From Speluncibacter jeojiensis (lineage in GTDB: Bacteria > Actinomycetota > Actinomycetes > Mycobacteriales > Mycobacteriaceae): a DNA stretch of 64,000 bases. The DNA is taken from contig NZ_JAAIVF010000003.1 of the NCBI RefSeq assembly GCF_029589495.1, forward strand, positions 124,001 to 188,000, in the 5' to 3' direction. Under the pieces are notes generated by a model. It ran no database searches. It was given only the letters and a program-made list of their open reading frames with translations, and was not told the DNA's origin. A program made the position numbers and the translations under genes. This document shows positions 46,829-54,478 of the stretch, one piece after another. Numbering within the stretch: the first letter of the stretch is position 1; the number at the start of each line of letters is the position of its first letter.

Positions 46829-47281
46829 TCAGCCTAGCGTGACTCCATCGGTCGCACAGCGATCCGCGTCGGCAGCGGACCCGGTCATCCGCTCGTCGTA
46901 GCCGGTCACGGGGTCGATGACCCGACCGGCGGCCCACCAGTTCTCGCGGGCGGTTTCGAACACCACCATCATGATGTCCTCCTCGGGCACGTCGGCATAC
47001 AGGTGCAGGTTGGCCACGATCGCCCGGAACAGCGCGTGCTTGTGCTCCGGAGGCCGCTCGTTGAACGAGAGCTGGATGAACATGGTGCGCTCACCGCGCC
47101 GCAGGCCGAAGGCGACCGGTTGGACGACGAGATCCTCGGGCGGGACCTCGTGGAAGACATGGAACTGGTCGTCCTGCGGAATCCCCAGGACATCGACCAT
47201 GGACCTGTGCAGGGCCTCGGAGACGAGACGGCGGTACTCGGGGGTGGTACCCCGGCGGAGGTAGACGTTGATCAACGGCAT
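46829..47281 (-). CDS. Tautomerase-superfamily protein
   Basis: Protein of 150 residues starting MPLINVYLRRGTTPEYRR; after Met removal Pro1 would be the catalytic base of 4-oxalocrotonate tautomerase-like enzymes. The second beta-alpha-beta unit begins MFIQLSFNERPPEHKHALF, and VPEEDIMMVVFETARENWW is conserved. GGAAGG precedes the ATG. It is divergent from a LysR regulator, which probably controls it. Confidence 0.83.
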   Translation of the reverse strand: MPLINVYLRRGTTPEYRRLVSEALHRSMVDVLGIPQDDQFHVFHEVPPEDLVVQPVAFGLRRGERTMFIQLSFNERPPEHKHALFRAIVANLHLYADVPEEDIMMVVFETARENWWAAGRVIDPVTGYDERMTGSAADADRCATDGVTLG

Positions 47282-47355
47282 GGTTCGTTCCCTTCCTGGC
47301 AAGCGGCCGTGGCGGTTTCGTCGTTCACGCCATCGACGCTAGAAGTCCCGACGCC

Positions 47356-47379
47356 ATGCGTACAGCGAATGTATCGCAT
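47356..47379. promoter_or_regulatory. Candidate LysR operator in the divergent promoter region
   Basis: ATGCG and CGCAT are separated by 14 bases that continue the dyad as TAC/GTA. It lies between the tautomerase and LysR genes, 20 bases before the LysR start. This fits a T-N11-A type site for an adjacent regulator. Confidence 0.5.
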
Positions 47380-47399
47380 ACCCGATATGATGAATTCTC

Positions 47400-48308
47400 A
47401 TGGAGTTCACGCTCACGGGGTTACGGGTGCTGCGTGAGGTGGCCGAGCGCGGCTCCTTCACCGCCGCGGCAGATGCACTGGGCTACACGCAGTCGGCGGT
47501 CTCCCGGCAGGTCGCCGCACTCGAGCAGGCCGCCGGGTCCCGGCTGTTCGACCGTCACTCTGGCGGGGTGCGGCCGACCTCCGCCGGGCACACCCTGCTG
47601 CGCCACGGCCTCGTCGCTCTCGACGCACTCGCGAGCGCCGAGCGGGAACTGCGCGGCACGACAGACGATGTCGGCCGCGTGCGGCTCGGGTTCTTCCCCT
47701 CTGCCGGCGCTGTGCTCGTCGCCCGCTCCCTCGCGGCCGTGCGTCGTGAACACCCGCACCTGCGCATCACCACCAGGGAGGCGTCCACCCCGTCACTGCT
47801 GCGGGCATTGCGTACCGGTGCCCTCGACCTCGCCCTTGTGTCTTCCCGGCCACCGCACCGCGCACCGGACACCGACGACCCACCGCTGCAGGTCGAGCCG
47901 CTCCTGGAAGACCGACTGGCGCTGGCGGTGCCGGAGACCAGCCGGCTCGCCGGCAGTCCGGGCGTCACCGTCGATCAACTCGCAGGGCAGACATGGATCG
48001 GCAGCCCGGCCGGGATCGACGAGCCGGTGCTCGGCATCTGGCCGGGATTGGCCGGTCGGCCCCGCATCCGGCACGCGACCCGCGACTGGATGACCAAACT
48101 GAGCCTGGTCGCCGCGGGGGCCGGCATCACCACCGTCCCCTCGACGCTGCGGTCGGCGCTCCCTCCCGGCGTACGACTCGTCGCCGTCGACGGCGTGCCG
48201 GAGGAGCGGCGGCGCATCAGCGTGGTGCGCCTGCCCGGACCGGCGACGGCGTCGGCGGATGCCGTGGTTCACGAATTACGCCGGCAGGCAGCCGAACTGG
48301 CCGAATAG
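47400..48308 (+). CDS. LysR-family transcriptional regulator
   Basis: Regulator of 302 residues. The winged helix (1-60) has LTGLRVLREVAERGSFTAAADALGYTQSAVSRQVAALEQ. An effector-binding domain (about 90-295) follows. Divergence from the tautomerase gene suggests it controls that gene and itself. Inducer unknown. Confidence 0.92.
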   Translation: MEFTLTGLRVLREVAERGSFTAAADALGYTQSAVSRQVAALEQAAGSRLFDRHSGGVRPTSAGHTLLRHGLVALDALASAERELRGTTDDVGRVRLGFFPSAGAVLVARSLAAVRREHPHLRITTREASTPSLLRALRTGALDLALVSSRPPHRAPDTDDPPLQVEPLLEDRLALAVPETSRLAGSPGVTVDQLAGQTWIGSPAGIDEPVLGIWPGLAGRPRIRHATRDWMTKLSLVAAGAGITTVPSTLRSALPPGVRLVAVDGVPEERRRISVVRLPGPATASADAVVHELRRQAAELAE

Positions 48309-48399
48309 CCGGGCTCGCCCGGGACAGGATCCGCGGCCGGACAATCCACGCGGCCGCTTCCCACACGTTCGGGGCTGCTGCGCGACCGAGCAGCAGTTG

Positions 48400-49422
48400 T
48401 CACCGGCCGGTGCCGGTGGCGGCGGCGATCATCGGCCACGACTTGTGCAGGTCGTCCTGCCAGTAGCCCCACGAGTGGGTTCCCGTCGGAGTGAAGTCGA
48501 ACGTGGCGGGGATGTGGATATCCCGGAGTTCTTGTGCGAGAGCATGATTGCATTGATCGACCGCCGCCTCCAGGACGCCGCCGCCGACCTGGTTCGCCAA
48601 TGCTCCCGGGCTTCCGTGGACGTCGGGATCCGCGAGGGTGTCGTGCGGGCCGGGAAGTCCGGAGCCGGACGCGACATAAAGCGCAGTGCCGCGCAGGTTC
48701 TCGGCATTGCGGGCCGGGTCGTGGGCGATCCAGTCGGGTCCGCCGATCGGTCCCCACATGTTCTGCACATCGCCGCCGCCCCTGCCGCGTACGACCATCC
48801 GGACATAGTCCACGCCGGGCGCCGTCGAGGTCTGTGCACAGCCGGAGTAGGCACCCACAGCCTGGTACAGGGGCCCAGCGCCGGGACCGAGGGTGTGGGA
48901 ATGCTCGGCCAGTGACAGCACCGACGTCGCCGACATCGACAGGCCGGCGATCGCATTGCGGCCGCTCGCACCCAGAGCCGAGTTCATCACCGGCGGAAGC
49001 TCGCGGGTCAAGAAGGTGGACCATTCGTTGACGCCGAGCACCGGATCGGGGCGGAGCCAGTCGGTGTAATAGCTGTACGCGCCGCCGACCACGGTGACGA
49101 CGTTGACCTGGCGTCCGGCGAAGAACGACGTGATGTCGGTGCTGTTCTGCCAGGTCGACGCGTCGCCGACCACCCCGCCGTCGGCGCCGTTGAGCAGGTA
49201 CAGGACCGGAGCGGGGACGGCCGGATCCGCGGCCCGCAGCACCTGCAGTTCGACCGGCCTGCCCATCGCGGCCGAATACACCCGCATCGTCGACCAACCG
49301 CCGGATTGCGGCGGCGCCGGCGCCGCGGCGGCGGGGACCGGCCCGAGCGCGAACGCAGCAGCTACGCACAGAGCCGCCCGGCCGGCGAACACGACACCGG
49401 CGGCCACTGCCTTCGGAGCCAC
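48400..49422 (-). CDS. Antigen 85-like mycolyltransferase/esterase
   Basis: Exported alpha/beta hydrolase of 340 residues. The signal peptide (about 1-34) ends AAAAPAPPQSGG. MRVYSAAMGRPVELQVL and APVLYLLNGADGG match mycolyltransferases. The nucleophile is Ser in AIAGLSMSATSVL (near 165), and the His is in TGTHSWGYWQDDLHKSW near the C-terminus. Such enzymes attach mycolic acids to trehalose or arabinogalactan outside the cell. A sigma-F-type promoter (49469-49494) suggests stress induction. Confidence 0.87.
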   Translation of the reverse strand: MAPKAVAAGVVFAGRAALCVAAAFALGPVPAAAAPAPPQSGGWSTMRVYSAAMGRPVELQVLRAADPAVPAPVLYLLNGADGGVVGDASTWQNSTDITSFFAGRQVNVVTVVGGAYSYYTDWLRPDPVLGVNEWSTFLTRELPPVMNSALGASGRNAIAGLSMSATSVLSLAEHSHTLGPGAGPLYQAVGAYSGCAQTSTAPGVDYVRMVVRGRGGGDVQNMWGPIGGPDWIAHDPARNAENLRGTALYVASGSGLPGPHDTLADPDVHGSPGALANQVGGGVLEAAVDQCNHALAQELRDIHIPATFDFTPTGTHSWGYWQDDLHKSWPMIAAATGTGR

Positions 49423-49468
49423 CTTCCGTCTCCTTCCGTGCTACGACTGGCCGCGACACTATGGGTCA

Positions 49469-49494
49469 ATACCCTCCATCGAGCCCGCCAAACC
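49469..49494 (-). promoter_or_regulatory. Sigma-F-type promoter of the mycolyltransferase gene
   Basis: GGTTT, 15 bases, GGGTAT on the minus strand, 46 bases before the start. Confidence 0.65.
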
Positions 49495-49523
49495 GGCGAT
49501 GCCGGGTCGCGCCCAACAGGAAC

Positions 49524-50048
49524 TCAGCACCGGGACATCGCTTGCCGGACCAGCGTCAGGTGGTGGTCGATGACCGGGGCGGTTGCGCGGGCGAGTGCGG
49601 TCACCCGCGGTGAACTGCCCGCCGCGGCCTCCTGGGCGCCGGCCTGCAGCGTCTGCAGATGGAAGTCTTCCTGCATGCGCAGCCACGTCCGATCGAAGTC
49701 CGCGCCCTGGCGCCGTGCGGTTTCGGTCACCAACCCGGTCTGCTCGGGGTCCGGCACCGGCGGCAGCAGCACCGCTTGGTCGTCGGCCACCGCCGCACCC
49801 TGCTGGTAGAGCCGGGTGTGGTCGGCCACGAGCATGCTGCCGAGCTGTCGTACCTGCGGGCACATACCCGCCGCCGCGGCGTCGGCCCCGGACAGGATCT
49901 CGGCCATGTCGCCCTGGTGCGAGGCCACCAGGAACACCCGATCCTGTTGGTTCACCACGGCCGCCCGCGCACCGGCCGGCGCGCTCATCCCCGGGCCGAA
50001 CATCACCGCCACGAGCGCGGACACCGTGAGCATTCGGTTCAAACGCAT
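49524..50048 (-). CDS. Exported DUF4142 protein
   Basis: Protein of 174 residues with a signal peptide (about 1-28). The helical DUF4142 domain has DRVFLVASHQGDMAEILSG, MLVADHTRLYQQGA and DFDRTWLRMQEDFHLQTLQ, with several conserved His. GGAGGGAATGCC precedes ATG 50048. It could bind metal or act at the surface; the function is unknown. Bases 50049-50278 upstream contain a 7-base hairpin (50084-50110) and no supported gene. Confidence 0.82.
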   Translation of the reverse strand: MRLNRMLTVSALVAVMFGPGMSAPAGARAAVVNQQDRVFLVASHQGDMAEILSGADAAAAGMCPQVRQLGSMLVADHTRLYQQGAAVADDQAVLLPPVPDPEQTGLVTETARRQGADFDRTWLRMQEDFHLQTLQAGAQEAAAGSSPRVTALARATAPVIDHHLTLVRQAMSRC

Positions 50049-50278
50049 GGCATTCCCTCCTCCGCCGTGGACTGTGTTCATCCCCTGATTCCCCGTTCGC
50101 CGACGAATCAGACCCCCGGCCTTCCGGGACGTCCTTCGACGCCGCCGCGGAGTTGGCCCACGCGGATCGGAAGACCTACACCCGGCAGGCGACGGCACAG
50201 CGGAGCAAGAAGTCCCAAGAGATCCACGTCCGGTTCCGCCGGTCGCACAGAACCGCCGAATGACCGACCCTGCGGCGG

Positions 50279-50710
50279 TCAGCGCGGTGCGGCAAGCCGC
50301 CGGGCCGCCTCGACGACGAACGCCCGTCGTCGTTCCCGTTCGGCGGCATCATCCGCCGGCGCACCGGTGATCATCTGCGCGAGCTGCGGGACCGTCTGCC
50401 ACCAGGCGGCGAGGGCGATGAGTGCGAACACCAGGTGCGCCGCGTCGATCCCGCCGGCGAGTAGCCCGTTACGTTGCGCGGCGGCGAAGCTCTCCACCTT
50501 CGCCCGATAATGGTCTGTTCGCGCCCGCTCGTCCGCGGTCGGCGCCTGTCCGAGCCCCTCCCACTGCAGCAGACGGGCGAGTTGCGGGTGCGCCGCGTGG
50601 TAGTCGAAGGTCGCGCCGGCGAACTCCCCGATGTCCTCGAGTCCGGCACCGCGCAACCGCACGGCCGCGGCGAGACGCTCGAGCTCGTCGGCAAGGACGG
50701 TGTATTGCTG
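50279..50710 (-). pseudogene. TetR-family regulator, 5'-truncated
   Basis: Only the C-terminal ligand domain remains: LEDIGEFAGATFDYHAAHPQLARLLQWEGLGQAP then HLVFALIALAAWWQTVPQL and a normal end RRLAAPR. The N-terminal helix-turn-helix is absent; beyond about 50700 the strand carries the opposite SDR gene. The position is where a divergent TetR-SDR pair would meet if a deletion removed both gene starts. Confidence 0.75.
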
Positions 50711-51256
50711 GCCGCCGGACTCACCATCGTCGTCGCCGCCGCCGCGAACCTCCCCGCACTCGACGTGCTCGTCAACAACGTGGGCATCAACCCGGGCGGC
50801 GCGCCGGCCACGGAGTCCGATGTCGCCATGTTCTGCCGCACCTACGAGACGAACGTCTTCGGGGTCGTCGCGGTCACCAACGCCTTCCTGCCCCTGCTGC
50901 GGCGGTCGGCCCACCCCCGGATCGTGAACGTCTCCAGCGGCACCGGGTCACTGACGTGGAGCACCTTCCCCAATCCCCAGTTCGACCACCACAACTGGGG
51001 CAACGGCGCGGCGTACCGCTCCTCCAAGGCCGCGCTGAACGCGCTGACCGTCTTCTACGCGGACGCGTTGGCCGGCGACGGAGTCAAGGTCAACGCGCTC
51101 GCTCCCGGCCTGCGCGCCACCAACCTGACCCCGGCCGCCACCCACGGCGGCGACCCTGCCGAAGCCGCCGCGGCAGCCGTGCACCTGGCGCTGCTACCCG
51201 ACGACGGGCCGAGTGGCAGCTTCTGCTCCTGGGACGGCGCCGTCGTCCCGTGGTGA
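50711..51256 (+). pseudogene. Short-chain dehydrogenase, 5'-truncated
   Basis: SDR C-terminal part starting near AAANLPALDVLVNNVGINPGG. The catalytic Ser (IVNVSSGTGSL), Tyr and Lys (AAYRSSKAALNAL) are present, but the N-terminal Rossmann TGxxxGxG motif is missing, so it cannot bind NAD(P) normally. It begins where the TetR remnant ends on the other strand. The end GSFCSWDGAVVPW is normal. Confidence 0.78.
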
Positions 51257-51315
51257 CAGTCCCAAACCGGGCATCGCGGAAACCGAGGTGCCCGCATCCC
51301 GACAAGGTGAATCGT

Positions 51316-51714
51316 CTACCGTCGCTTGACGAACTCGATGACCATGACGCCGGCGTCCTCACGACCAACACGCGCCTCGTCGGTCAGCGTGCGCAGGACG
51401 TGCCAGCCGAACCCGCTGTCCAAGGGGGCCTCGCCGGCGTGGGCGGAAACGACGGCGGAGACCGTCACCCCCATGCCGCCGCTTTCGCAGGAGAAGACGC
51501 ACGTCAGCTCGGTACCGGCGGCCGCACGAGTCGCCAGTTCCGAACACGCTTCGTCCACAGCCAGTTTCAGGTCGGCGACAGCATCGATGTCGAATCCCGC
51601 GAGCAATGCGAACGCTTCTGCCGCGGCACGGACGACGGGGAGCCGATCCGGGGCCGCAGCCAACCGCAACTCCACCCGTGACCGGGGATCGTCGGTGCGA
51701 TCGGCCGCCGACAT
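51316..51714 (-). CDS. RsbW-like anti-sigma/HATPase protein
   Basis: Single HATPase domain of 132 residues: ADLKLAVDEACSELATRAAAG near 48-68 is the N-box (Asn of the usual NAV replaced by Glu-Leu), and SGFGWHVLRTLTDEARV is the end of the ATP lid. It resembles the RsbW at 61659-62075 (ADIKLAMDEACCNLL, GFGWFVLESLTD). No sigma gene adjoins it. It is 65 bases downstream of the DUF5709 gene and may share its sigma-F promoter. Confidence 0.82.
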   Translation of the reverse strand: MSAADRTDDPRSRVELRLAAAPDRLPVVRAAAEAFALLAGFDIDAVADLKLAVDEACSELATRAAAGTELTCVFSCESGGMGVTVSAVVSAHAGEAPLDSGFGWHVLRTLTDEARVGREDAGVMVIEFVKRR

Positions 51715-51779
51715 GGATCCTCCTCGCTCCCTTTGCCGTTCAGCCTACCTTTCGCGCCCGTCCCGACCGGTCGACGTCA

Positions 51780-52175
51780 TCAGAACGCGTCCTTCGGCGC
51801 CGGCTCGGCCCCGTCGGGCTCGCGCAACGACTCCGCCACCGAGCCTCCGGACATGTCGGCCGACGTGCCGAGTTGCTCCGCGTACTCCCGCGCCCGTGCA
51901 TCCTCGGGCTGTTCGACGCCGTCGCCGACCCGTTCCTCGACGGTGTCGGGCTCCTCCTGCGCGAGCCGCTGATCCAGCGTCTCACCGCGGCGTTGCTCAC
52001 CAGCGGTGACGCCGAACTTGTCGGCGGCCGCCCACCGCTCGGGCGGTTCGAGACCTTCCTCCATGGGGTCGAGTGCGAGGGTGTCCTCGTCGAGGCCCTC
52101 GGCGGGTTCGGCGCCCATCACCTGCTCGTAGTCTCCGCCCTCGGTAGGGCCGTGTGCATATTCGTCGCCGGACAT
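51780..52175 (-). CDS. DUF5709 protein
   Basis: Acidic protein of 131 residues: GLDEDTLALDPMEEGLEPPERW, TLDQRLAQEEPD and REYAEQLGTSADMSGGSVAESL follow the DUF5709 pattern, which I know from actinobacterial stress-type proteins. Function unknown. It is 24 bases after the small gene at 52200-52355 and probably in the same transcript. Confidence 0.8.
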   Translation of the reverse strand: MSGDEYAHGPTEGGDYEQVMGAEPAEGLDEDTLALDPMEEGLEPPERWAAADKFGVTAGEQRRGETLDQRLAQEEPDTVEERVGDGVEQPEDARAREYAEQLGTSADMSGGSVAESLREPDGAEPAPKDAF

Positions 52176-52199
52176 GCGGTCACCTCCGTCTTTGCCGGA

Positions 52200-52355
52200 T
52201 CAGTAGTAGTGGGTCCTGCCTCCGACCGCGTGTCCCAGGGCACCCAGCAACAGCAGGATCCCTCCGATGACCGCGATGATGATCCCGATCGTCCACAGCA
52301 CCGGAATCTTGATCAGGAATCCGATGATCAACAGAATGATTCCCAGGGTGATCAT
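52200..52355 (-). CDS. Small DUF6131-type membrane protein
   Basis: Protein of 51 residues made of two hydrophobic helices: MITLGIILLIIGFLIKIPVL and TIGIIIAVIGGILLLLGALG, ending AVGGRTHYY. GGGAGAAGAAC precedes the ATG. It resembles the small DUF6131 family. A sigma-F-like promoter (52402-52427) lies 46 bases upstream; the DUF5709 and RsbW-like genes follow. Confidence 0.8.
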   Translation of the reverse strand: MITLGIILLIIGFLIKIPVLWTIGIIIAVIGGILLLLGALGHAVGGRTHYY

Positions 52356-52401
52356 GTTCTTCTCCCAGTTCGGCGACCACTTCTTACGTGTTGCACCGGG
52401 A

Positions 52402-52427
52402 CTACCCGCCGCCGCATCTGCCTAACC
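52402..52427 (-). promoter_or_regulatory. Sigma-F-like promoter of the DUF6131-DUF5709-RsbW-like cluster
   Basis: GGTTA, 15 bases, GGGTAG on the minus strand. One mismatch in each element. Confidence 0.55.
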
Positions 52428-52466
52428 GTGTGGCGGTTCCCGCCCGGTGGGGCCACAATCGATGGC

Positions 52467-52850
52467 GTGACAACTTCCGGGATGCGTGACCAAGACGGCG
52501 CCGACTCTCCGACCGAGGCCGGCCCGGGCGCTTATGTCACAGCAGACGGCGAGGCACGCGTGGTCGCCCTGTCCGGCGAGATCGACATCGTGGCGGCCCC
52601 CGGGTTGCAACGCGACATCGAAGCGGTGCTCGCGGACCGCCCACGACGCATCGTCATCGACCTGAGTGCTGTCACCTTCCTGGCGTCGGCGGGTCTGGCC
52701 ATGCTCACGGCCTGCCGCCACGCGGCGGGCACCGAGATCGCGTTCGCCGTGGTCGCGGACGGCCCGGCGACCGCGCGTCCGATCGAGCTGACCGGTCTCA
52801 GCGACGAACTGCACGTGTATCCGAGCCTGGAATCAGCGTTGCAGAGCTGA
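52467..52850 (+). CDS. STAS-domain anti-anti-sigma factor
   Basis: Single STAS domain of 127 residues, RsbV/SpoIIAA-like. Residues about 28-120 include ARVVALSGEIDIVAAPGLQRDIEAVL and the phosphorylation loop VIDLSAVTFLASAGLAML with candidate Ser near position 76. The GTG start at 52467 opens (V)TTSGMRDQDG. It is a candidate partner for the RsbW proteins at 51316 and 61659 and for the phosphatase at 42175. Its end overlaps the convergent DUF6328 gene by 53 bases. Confidence 0.85.
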   Translation: MTTSGMRDQDGADSPTEAGPGAYVTADGEARVVALSGEIDIVAAPGLQRDIEAVLADRPRRIVIDLSAVTFLASAGLAMLTACRHAAGTEIAFAVVADGPATARPIELTGLSDELHVYPSLESALQS

Positions 52851-53157
52851 CGGACGGGTTCGCGCCGTCGCGCACGCCGCGCAGCAGCAACGGGAGCAGC
52901 ACCCACAGCCCGACGAACACCGCTGCGGCCAGCGCCGCGGCCACGACCGCGCCGACGGCCCCCTGGAACGGCAACGTCAGCAGGAAGCCGGTGAGCAGTT
53001 GCACTCCGGTCTGGGTGACGCGCAACTCCTGCAGCAGCGCCGACCAGTTACGGTCGAGACGTTCGGTCGGCGTCTCGTGGCGGTCGGGTGTCTCTGCGCC
53101 GGGAACGGCGTCCACGCGGCTCGTCCGGTCGCCCGCCGTGTTCCGCACCGTCACCAC
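52798..53157 (-). CDS. DUF6328 membrane protein with internal deletion
   Basis: N-terminal part ETPTERLDRNWSALLQELRVTQTGVQLLTGFLLTLPFQ is typical DUF6328. The text then jumps in frame to GAVGAVVAAALAAAVFVGLWVLLPLLL, which matches the last helix of the family. About 65 residues that normally lie between are missing. The reading frame is intact, so a shortened protein of about 119 residues may be made. The start (GTG 53157 or a nearby GTG) is uncertain. The 3' end overlaps the STAS gene. Confidence 0.65.
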   Translation of the reverse strand: MVTVRNTAGDRTSRVDAVPGAETPDRHETPTERLDRNWSALLQELRVTQTGVQLLTGFLLTLPFQGAVGAVVAAALAAAVFVGLWVLLPLLLRGVRDGANPSVSSATLIPGSDTRAVRR

Positions 53158-53296
53158 CCCTCGGGCCCGCCGCGTCGGGCGCGGGTTCGGCCTCGGTGTG
53201 CGCCGCCAACCACGCCGCACTCTCCGGGCACGCCGCCGAGCCGAGCCACTGGTCGAACCACATCATCGCCGCCTTTGATCGATTCTTACCGACGGC

Positions 53297-53322
53297 ATAC
53301 CCGGCGCGGGCCCTGCACTAAC
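53297..53322 (-). promoter_or_regulatory. Sigma-F-like promoter upstream of the DUF6328 gene
   Basis: GTTA, 16 bases, GGGTAT on the minus strand, about 140 bases upstream of the DUF6328 start. Confidence 0.5.
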
Positions 53323-53334
53323 GCGATCATCGGC

Positions 53335-53360
53335 GTTTGCCGCGCCGCCGCGCCGGGAAC
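53335..53360 (+). promoter_or_regulatory. Weak sigma-F-like promoter candidate for the SDR gene
   Basis: GTTT, 16 bases, GGGAAC, 71 bases before the SDR start; same form as before katE. It is back-to-back with the promoter at 53297-53322. Confidence 0.35.
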
Positions 53361-53431
53361 CTTCGAACGCAAGCGTGCGCGGCGCCGGAACGCCTGCGGA
53401 CGGACTCTCGAGGCAGTGAGGAAGTGCAACG

Positions 53432-54478
53432 ATGATCAGGCATCGACGAGCGCAGGCAGGCCGGCCCATGGTCGTGGTGGTCACGGGGGCCAGCGCCGGC
53501 GTCGGGCGCGCGACCGCACGGATGCTCGGTGAGCGAGGAGCACGTGTCGGTCTGCTCGCGCGCGGCGAGGCCGGGCTGGACGCGGCCGCCGACGAGATCC
53601 GCAGCGCCGGAGGCGAGGCGCTGGCGATCCCCACGGATGTCGCGGATCCCACCGCGGTCGAGGAGGCCGCCACGCGGATCGAGCAGCACTTCGGTCCGAT
53701 CGACGCCTGGATCAACGTCGCGTTCACCTCGGTGTTCGCGCCGTTCCACGAGATCGAACCGCAGGAGTACCGCCGCGTCACCGATGTCTGCTACCTCGGT
53801 TTCGTGCACGGCACCATGGCGGCACTTGAGCGCATGCGCCCGCGCGGGCAGGGGGTGATCGTGCAGGTCGGGTCGGCGCTCGGCGAGCGCGCCATCCCGC
53901 TGCAGTCCGCGTACTGCGGCGCCAAGCATGCGATCAACGGATTCACCGAGTCGCTGCGCACCGAGCTGCTGCACGAGCGCAGCAACGTGCACGTGACCGT
54001 GGTGCAGATGCCGGCGTTGAACACGCCCCAGTTCTCCTGGGTGCTCTCACGTCTGCCGCATCACCCGCAACCGGTGCCGCCCATCTATCAGCCGGAGGTC
54101 GCCGCCCGCGCCGTCCTGTATGCGCTCGACCATCCGCGTCGCAAGCAGTACTGGGTGGGCGCGAGCACCGTCGCCACCATCCTCGGTCAGCGTGTCGCGC
54201 CGGCGTTGCTGGACCGCTACCTCGCCCGCAGCGGATACAAGTCGCAGCAGACCGACCAGCCGGTCGGCTCGGGACGTCCGGCGAACCTGTGGCGCCCGGT
54301 CGACGGGGCGGCCGGCGGCGACCACGGCGCGCACGGGATCTTCGACGACCAGGCGCACGGCCACAGCGCACAGATGTGGTTGAGCCGTCACCGCCGCCTG
54401 CTCACCGGCACCGCCGGCGCGGCCGGGGCCGTCGCGGCTGCCGCGGTGGCGGGTTCAGCGCGGCTGCCGCAGCACTGA
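53432..54478 (+). CDS. Short-chain dehydrogenase/reductase with extended C-terminus
   Basis: SDR of 348 residues. NAD(P) motif [14 protein letters not shown] near 15-28, active site Ser ([13 protein letters not shown]), Tyr-xxx-Lys ([13 protein letters not shown], near 155). The core of about 250 residues is followed by a longer tail ending in a hydrophobic stretch ([16 protein letters not shown], about 327-342), so it may be membrane-tethered. Substrate unknown. Confidence 0.88.
   Translation: MIRHRRAQAGRPMVVVVTGASAGVGRATARMLGERGARVGLLARGEAGLDAAADEIRSAGGEALAIPTDVADPTAVEEAATRIEQHFGPIDAWINVAFTSVFAPFHEIEPQEYRRVTDVCYLGFVHGTMAALERMRPRGQGVIVQVGSALGERAIPLQSAYCGAKHAINGFTESLRTELLHERSNVHVTVVQMPALNTPQFSWVLSRLPHHPQPVPPIYQPEVAARAVLYALDHPRRKQYWVGASTVATILGQRVAPALLDRYLARSGYKSQQTDQPVGSGRPANLWRPVDGAAGGDHGAHGIFDDQAHGHSAQMWLSRHRRLLTGTAGAAGAVAAAAVAGSARLPQH

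Noticed and set aside
50110-50263. Open frame ending AHADRKTYTRQATAQRS then a basic tail
   Set aside because: It looks somewhat protein-like, but there is no start codon or ribosome site in frame and no recognised family.
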